Below are positions 57,812 through 64,000 of a stretch of 64,000 bases of DNA, piece after piece. The stretch is from Mugil cephalus (Eukaryota > Chordata > Actinopteri > Mugiliformes > Mugilidae). The notes under the pieces were generated by a model. That model had not been told where the DNA came from. It was given only the letters and a program-made list of their open reading frames with translations, and did no database searches. A program made the translations under genes and the position numbers. The DNA lies in the NCBI RefSeq assembly GCF_022458985.1, contig NC_061774.1:5694616-5758615 (forward strand), written 5' to 3'. Within the stretch, counting starts at the first letter, position 1; every line of letters begins with the position of its first letter.

Positions 57812-58381
57812 GGGCCTCATGTATCAAAGTTGCGTGAGCCCAGAAACGTGTCGTACGCCCACATCAACATCAACTTCAGAAGATGTATCAAAAGTGAATT
57901 GACCATGGAAAAGGGCGATGACCTCCTCCAACATCATGGCTGCATACGCTGGTTTCCACAGCTATTGTTCCATTGGCACACTTAAAGAGGCGACGCAGAG
58001 GAACGTCAATAATGTGAAATCAAGTAGATACTCAGAGATATGCACATCAGAAGACATAATAATGCGCAAAAATAACACACACACGTGTTTGTAACCATTG
58101 GTGGAAATTAAAAACATCCGCAAAAGTGCTGAAGAAAATTGGAATTTAACAATGGCAGCCGTTGGCCTTTGTTAGAAGATCATCGCAAATGGCAACATTA
58201 GGCATGGAGAGAGTGGTTTAGATAACACCAAGAATCAACTCGACAAACTACGACAAGTTCTTTCAATGAGTCCGTTTTCCGATTACGAGGGAGGCAGTAT
58301 TCACTGAGCTGTGGGCAGAGCTGCAACCGCCCTAGAGCGCAACACAGCGCGGAGTCAGGGTTTGTCCTGCCCACACAACCC
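57812..58381 (+). mobile_element. Harbinger left half, second copy
   Basis: Starts GGGCCTCATGTATCAAAG after GTGACATCT, as at 35,962. A corrupted transposase start is visible (about 58,150). It is interrupted at the same base by TIR element 2B, so the nested insertion predates the duplication. Confidence 0.7.
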
Positions 58382-61300
58382 GTTCTCATTCCCAAGGCGT
58401 AATATACCGACGATTTTGTCACAAAGGCCCCTAGAGCGTCTGATGCTGACATAAAGGTCCTCTTCCACGTCTGGATGACCACACTGGGTTGTCAATTGAC
58501 TTCAATAGTTTATAAACCCACTCAGCGGCAGTAAAAGACGCTTAGAGCAGAGGGCCGCAGGCCCCACCATTCACTATGATGATAACCGTTCCGCGGCGAA
58601 AAATATGACTCCTAAGGACGAGCTACAATCTATTTGGAGAACCGCGGACCCTCTGCCCGAAAGTGTTTTCTCATTATTTTAAGCATTTCTTTAAATGATT
58701 CGTCAACATTTCTCAACACAAACACATCCGAGTATCACTGCATATAATTCAACAATAAAGTAGCTTCGTGTTGAGCCATCACTTATAATTTTTCTCCTTT
58801 CGAGAATCAGAGTAAATAAACTTTTATTCATGTTTTGTTAGCGGGAAAGCCTATACGCTACCCATAATCCTCGATCACAAGACAATTTGTCCACGCCCCA
58901 AACGTCTGATCTATTCGCAATAGGTATCACTTCCACCTCTGGATGAAACGCTCTGGCAATCACATAGTGTTTCCAGACTGATTCAGGATCTGAAAGTGAA
59001 ACAATTTAAACGTGAACATAATAGCTTTGTTAAGGTTTATTATTTTCTTTTCACACGTTAAAACATATTTAATAGATTCATTCACGCACTCCCGTCAGTT
59101 TTTGTTGCCTGACTCCAACCAATCAGACGCAACCAGTGTACGCAAAGGTTGATGGGAGAACGGAGAGGCCTTCTTAGAAGAAGAAGAAGAAGAAGAAGAA
59201 GAAATTGATTGATTGATTGATTGATTGATCGTAACAGAGGTATGTAAAAAATATATGACTACTTTGAGAAAGTGATATATGTTTTGGAAAGACAGATTAG
59301 CTTGATTAACTTCAAGTTATTTTTTTGTTTGTTTGTATTTTTCAGACAAGCATCACAAACAAACAAAGCGTCTGACTTTGGAAGCAGTGTAAAGACCTTT
59401 AAAAATGGCTACTGTGTCCCTTCAAGCATGCTTGCTAGATAGAGTATAGTAACAACTACAACATAATACTGAGCATTAGCTATTTTAATCCCCCACTGGA
59501 GGATTAAAGCTATTAAAGGAGTTTGTATGTTGCAAAATAGCCAAATAGACCCCACCAATGTTATAATCAGTGTTGGTAAATCATGTGGATTGGTTTCGCT
59601 ATGTGTTTGTTTGTGTCACTGAGTTCTATCATGTCTGTCACTCATTAGGATATGGAGGTAACAATATACGTGATGTAGGGAAACAGATGTTTACAGAGGG
59701 AACACATCTTGTCTAATTTAAGTCAAAGAAGTCAAAGATGAAATAGATATATATGTGCGTCGTGTTGTGTTGTGTGTGTGTGTGTGTATGATATAATATA
59801 ATAAATATTGTGTGTTCTGTATACATGACAATTTCTGTGAAATTAAACTTAAGATGTTTGATAATCTTTGCTTTAATCCAGGACTAGTATTTTAAGAATG
59901 AGGCACAGGTTAACCTCAGCCAAGACAGTGCGCTGGAAAAAAAAACGCGACAGAACATAGATGTTATTTTCCTCAAAGGCCGTCTTACCAGTCAGAAGTC
60001 CTAGTAGCGTGGGCACATGTCAGTATTCATGCTCACAACTTTTATTCGACCAAGAATTACGTAAGTAAATAATCAATCTCAATTTTTTCAGTGTCACAGA
60101 ACAACCAACAATGACCGGTGAAGAATCCCTAGTTGTGAAGTTGCCAGTGTCAGACCCCAACAAAAGGGTACTCTTGCCAACAATGAAATGTTGTGATTTC
60201 ATTATTTAAGTAGGACATTTATAGTTGTTGTTATATTTGAGTTTAGGCAGAAGTGTAAAGAGGCATTTGTACAGTAGCCTAAGCCATACCACCTTACATG
60301 TATTTAGTTCACTTAGTGGGCAGTTTCTTTATTTTTCTGTTAGTGCCTCGTCAGGAGCTCCTTCAGTTTGTGGAGGATGGAGAAGAGGATGCAGCAGCGA
60401 CCTTGTGAGATGTCATCTAAGTTGACTGCAACTGACTGGGAGAATAGAAAGACTGGAGGAAGTCCATCTAAAGTGGAAAGAGGCCAGGGCCTTCTCATAT
60501 TGACCAATATGTTGGCTACTTCTGGATCCACAGAGTCTGTGTAATTACAGTTTCACACACACTTTGATCCTGCCACTAACAAAGGCAGTAACAGGAGTCA
60601 CATTAATTTGATAGTGTGACTAATCTTTGGAATGAGCCACTTAAGTATATGTCACTACTTTAACTGCTTTCTTAAAAAAACTGTAAGTGAGTCTTGATTG
60701 TAGAGTTTGCAGTCATTACTGGACCAACTGACAGGAAGTCGTTATAGTCAAAGCATTTACATCAGGTATGTAAAAAAATGGCCGTAACAAGACCCGACGA
60801 CATGGCATCCATCAGCATGAAGCCATTATCGTGTTAGTACAGATTTCTATATGACTTAAATGTTAAACTGGAAATAGTTGAAGGTTCTGTATGGTAAACA
60901 TGAAAAATCAAAGTGATCCTCATAATTTATTAGTGTGCATAACAAAAACCTCGCTACCACAGTGTGAAGTTTCATTCAAAAAATTGACTGTAATTCATAT
61001 TACTATAACATAAAAATGTAACTGTAACTAATTTTATAAACAACTATAATGCATGGGCAGCACCACAGGCTTATCAGTCGATCAGAACACTAAGTATTTG
61101 TCTATATTTTGAATATAGTCAGAAATTGTCATTTTTGATGCTCCAGTTTCTAGTCAATCTACCATTGTTTAGTATGGCTGCATATTTGGTTGATGCATCT
61201 GTTTGATCAAAATAAAATAAAATGTGAGCAGGATAAGCATGTGACCTTTCATTGTCCACCCCCCCCCTTCACGCTGACCCTGAGCCAGTGGGCTAAGAGA

Positions 61301-62793
61301 CATTATGTCTTTTCTGCCGTGGTCTCAGACACGACAAAATGTGCCACCCTATATGACTGTTGTCATGCCATTGGAGGGCATAATCCTGATACAGTTATCC
61401 CTTATAATTCATGATCTTCAAAATAATCTTTATAAGACAGGGCGAGGGCTTAAAGAGTTTTTTAAAATGGTCATATATGTAAATGGTAAATATGACACTG
61501 TGAAACAGTAATTGGTTATGGGCAAATTAGCTTCTGAAATGGTCCTAATTTTATAGTATGATATGTATAACTACAAAAATAAATATCTTGATTAAATTTG
61601 ATCACAAAAATCCCCTAAAATATATGTTGACTGATTTCATCCAGCTTGGCCCAGAACGAGGTTCTTTGGATGTACCCCTGAGACAGCCTTGGCCTGAGAG
61701 CCCAGAATGAAAATTAAAACTTTCAGGTAGGACAACAGTGAGGACATCGTTGAAAAGGTCTTGACCTGGGGAGTAACATGTCAGTAATGAAGTTGTGGGC
61801 GGTCCTGCTCCTACAGGTGTGCCCTTTTTGAACATGTACCTGAGACACGTTTGAAGGCTTTACTGTTAACAACAAAACATGCTATACAGACACAGGGTCA
61901 AGGTTTTGAAAATTAATGACCTTTACTACTATGATACCTGCAGGGCAAACTAATAGGTGGTGCTATTGACTAGTGTTGAAACCTGGAAAAAACCTGATTT
62001 GACCCTCTCCCAATGACAAAGATGAAATCTGATCAAACATTTGTGCTCCCCAGGCCCTAAAGCCCAACAAAGTTTGATCACAGTACACAATATTTACAAA
62101 AATTAGAGAGAAATACATTCAGAACTACAAAAAATATTGGTGTGTAAAGCTGGTTGTAGTATTGTGACTCGGAAAAAACTGTAGTTCCTGAATTTTTTCT
62201 TCAGGATAAGGAATGTTGATATTAGGGTTTTCAGAAAGCATATATCCGCACTCCTTTTCAAACAGAAAGGTATATTCCTAACCTATATGTTATCATCTTG
62301 AGTAGAGATACGCTATTAATATATTATTAGTGCTATTTTTGGCGTGTTTTTTACAGTATTTTAAAGGGGCAGCTTTATCCCGCAAAAAAGGGTGTGTATC
62401 AATGACATAGCCGTGTTCTGCAACGTTTCAAAACGATCTTACTTCACAAAACGAAAGGAGAAAAGATTCAAATGAGAGGCATAACATGTGATGGCTATTT
62501 TATTGTTGAATTATCAGTGATATTTTGATGTGTTTAAGTTGAGAAATGTTGACGATCTCATTAGAATTAATCCTCAAAATAGTGACATAGAGGGTCCTCG
62601 ATTCTCTAATCAGATTGAAGCTCGACTGCAGCCTCTGCTCTAAGCTTCTCTTACCGCCGCGAGCGGGTCTACACTGGAGTCAATTGAGAACCCAGAGCGT
62701 ATCATTCAGAGGTGGAAGGGTACCTTTTACGTCAGTATCAGACGGCTTGTTTCATGACAAATCGTCGGTATATGAAGCCTTGGGAATGAGAAC
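58382..62793. mobile_element. TIR element 2B, about 4.4 kb
   Basis: Left end GTTCTCATTCCCAAGGC, right end its inverse at about 62,777-62,793. It has the same internal order as 36,501-40,830 with shortened GAA/ATTG arrays (59,175-59,230) and many small indels. The S/P-rich and Leu-rich ORF segments are present near 59,900-60,480 but out of frame. Confidence 0.65.
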
Positions 62794-64000
62794 AGGCAAG
62801 TATGAGTGTGAATGGTTGTCTGTCTCTCTGTGTTAGCCCTGAGATAGACTGGAGACTTGCTTAACATCTTCTGTCACACGATGAAAAAGATTAAGTATTC
62901 AAATCCATGGCTTTTAGCACTATGAAGCAGGTGGGGGGCCTGTGAGGCCTTTGTGCATGCACTCAGAGATGAATTAAAAGCAACAGTCTGAGTCTGGGGT
63001 TAAGCTATAGAATTAAAGTTCACCTCAGATTCCTAAGACCAGGATCTTGAATCTGTTTTCAATTCAATTCAATTCAATCTTATTTCTATAGCAGTAATAA
63101 CGACACAAATTGTCTCAAGGGGCTTTACTAAAACCGGCCTGAAACCTCCAGAGCAAGCCTGAAGGCGACGGCAGCAAGACAAAACTCCCTTAAAACAAGA
63201 AAGAAACCTTGAGCAAAACCCTGAGGAATCATCTGCCTGAGTCAGCCGGTTTAGAAACAGATAAGAGAAGAGAAAAGAAGGAGCAGGAAGAAACAAGAAT
63301 ACACAGACCTCGTCCATAGGTACATACAACAACAGAACAAAGGAAACACGCAGATCAATGTCCCCATTCTAAATATTCATAACTGACGACATCCTCATTA
63401 AATTCTACACGCAGTGAACCACAAGACCTCTTAGAGGAATCTAGCTAATAAAAAGTGCTTCTAGGTTTGAATGGAACAGAGAGTAAAGCCTTTTCTCAGC
63501 TACTCTAAGCGTGACTGTGAAGGCGAGGCACAAAACAAATTATCAATCACACATTTGTTGAAACTTTTTAATGAATGTATTATTACCGAAGACAGTCACT
63601 TTTTTATTTGGAAACATAATGTTCACCACATTTAAAGACTATCTTAATATTACAGTGCATGCATTTTAACTGAAATCTCCATCACCGCTAACAGTAGCCG
63701 CAAACTATACTAGAGGAAACTTACAGTCGTTTCAGTGAGGCACAAAGACAAAAATATACGTTAATAAATAACAAAACCTAGTAAAGTAACTGGTTGGTTT
63801 TAACTAAAGGCTGAAGAATGCCTCATCTAGCTACCTAGGCCTGAAATCAGTATTTGCTGTTTTAGTTTGTATTTGGTAGAAATAGGTTTATAATTGGTTT
63901 TAAAAGGAGAAAGAGAATCTCCATAAGTAGCATTTTTCAGAAAAACGAAAATGAAACAGAAGCCTGAGGAATCTTAGATTAATGTTTTCTAGCATAAGTT
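62794..64000 (-). other. Inverted NITR 3' flank; leads to an expected minus-strand NITR outside the window
   Basis: Equivalent to 40,831-42,050: Tail-2 remnant (about 62,800-62,860), Tail-1 inverted (about 63,060-63,290), then inverted 3' UTR. The last exon of gene 7 begins at the position that would fall about 120-150 bases beyond 64,000. Confidence 0.6.

Overview
The window looks like a teleost (spiny-rayed fish type) chromosome. Split Ig-domain receptor genes with phase-1 exons, a J-like FGNGT motif and a six-cysteine second Ig domain mark novel immune-type receptors (NITRs), a family known only from teleosts. The surroundings are typical fish repeats: L2/CR1-type LINEs, a PIF/Harbinger transposon and LINE/SINE-like tails ending in ATTGA pentamers. 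No prokaryotic features, tRNA or rRNA genes were seen.

The core is a NITR cluster with two subfamilies. A-type genes (signal peptide, V-like D1, six-Cys D2 with FGNGT, TM, tail with a canonical ITIM LNYAAL) lie at 3.8-5.4 (+), 20.2-21.9 (+), 28.4-29.8 (+), 42.1-43.7 (-), 47.3-48.9 (+) and 53.7-55.3 kb (+). Those at 20.2 and 47.3 kb are intact in every exon and splice site. The 3.8 kb gene is open but has a damaged intron-1 acceptor. The 42.1 kb copy has lost its ATG (ATA). The 28.4 kb copy has a 1-base deletion in D2 and a foreign TM/tail. The 53.7 kb copy has a 1-base deletion in D1. B-type genes (8.0-9.6, 17.2-18.5, 25.0-25.5, 46.6, 50.4-50.9 kb, all minus strand) are all pseudogenes or relics. 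B and A genes form head-to-head divergent pairs with about 1.7 kb between start codons once inserted transposons are subtracted.

Between genes: 0-3.4 kb holds LINE and DNA-transposon debris. 9.6-17.1 kb holds a degenerate L2 LINE (esterase ORF1, endonuclease, RT), a second minus-strand L2 and a repeat that also occurs at 2.5 and 31 kb. Twin inverted-repeat transposons (25.5-26.7 and 51.0-52.0 kb) sit upstream of B-type relics and have matching empty sites inside the window. 36-46 kb is a Harbinger transposon split by a 4.3-kb element with about 400-bp inverted ends plus the inverted A-type gene. 55.4-64 kb repeats the 34.3-42.1 kb layout, so a further minus-strand NITR is expected just right of the window.

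From about 54.72 kb to the end, the sequence differs from its paralogues by very frequent small indels. This looks like unpolished long-read sequence, so broken frames there should not be trusted. Functionally, the live genes encode type I surface receptors. Two Ig domains would bind ligand and the ITIM tail would recruit SH2 phosphatases (family knowledge). Turnover is by tandem and inverted duplication, exon exchange and transposon insertion.
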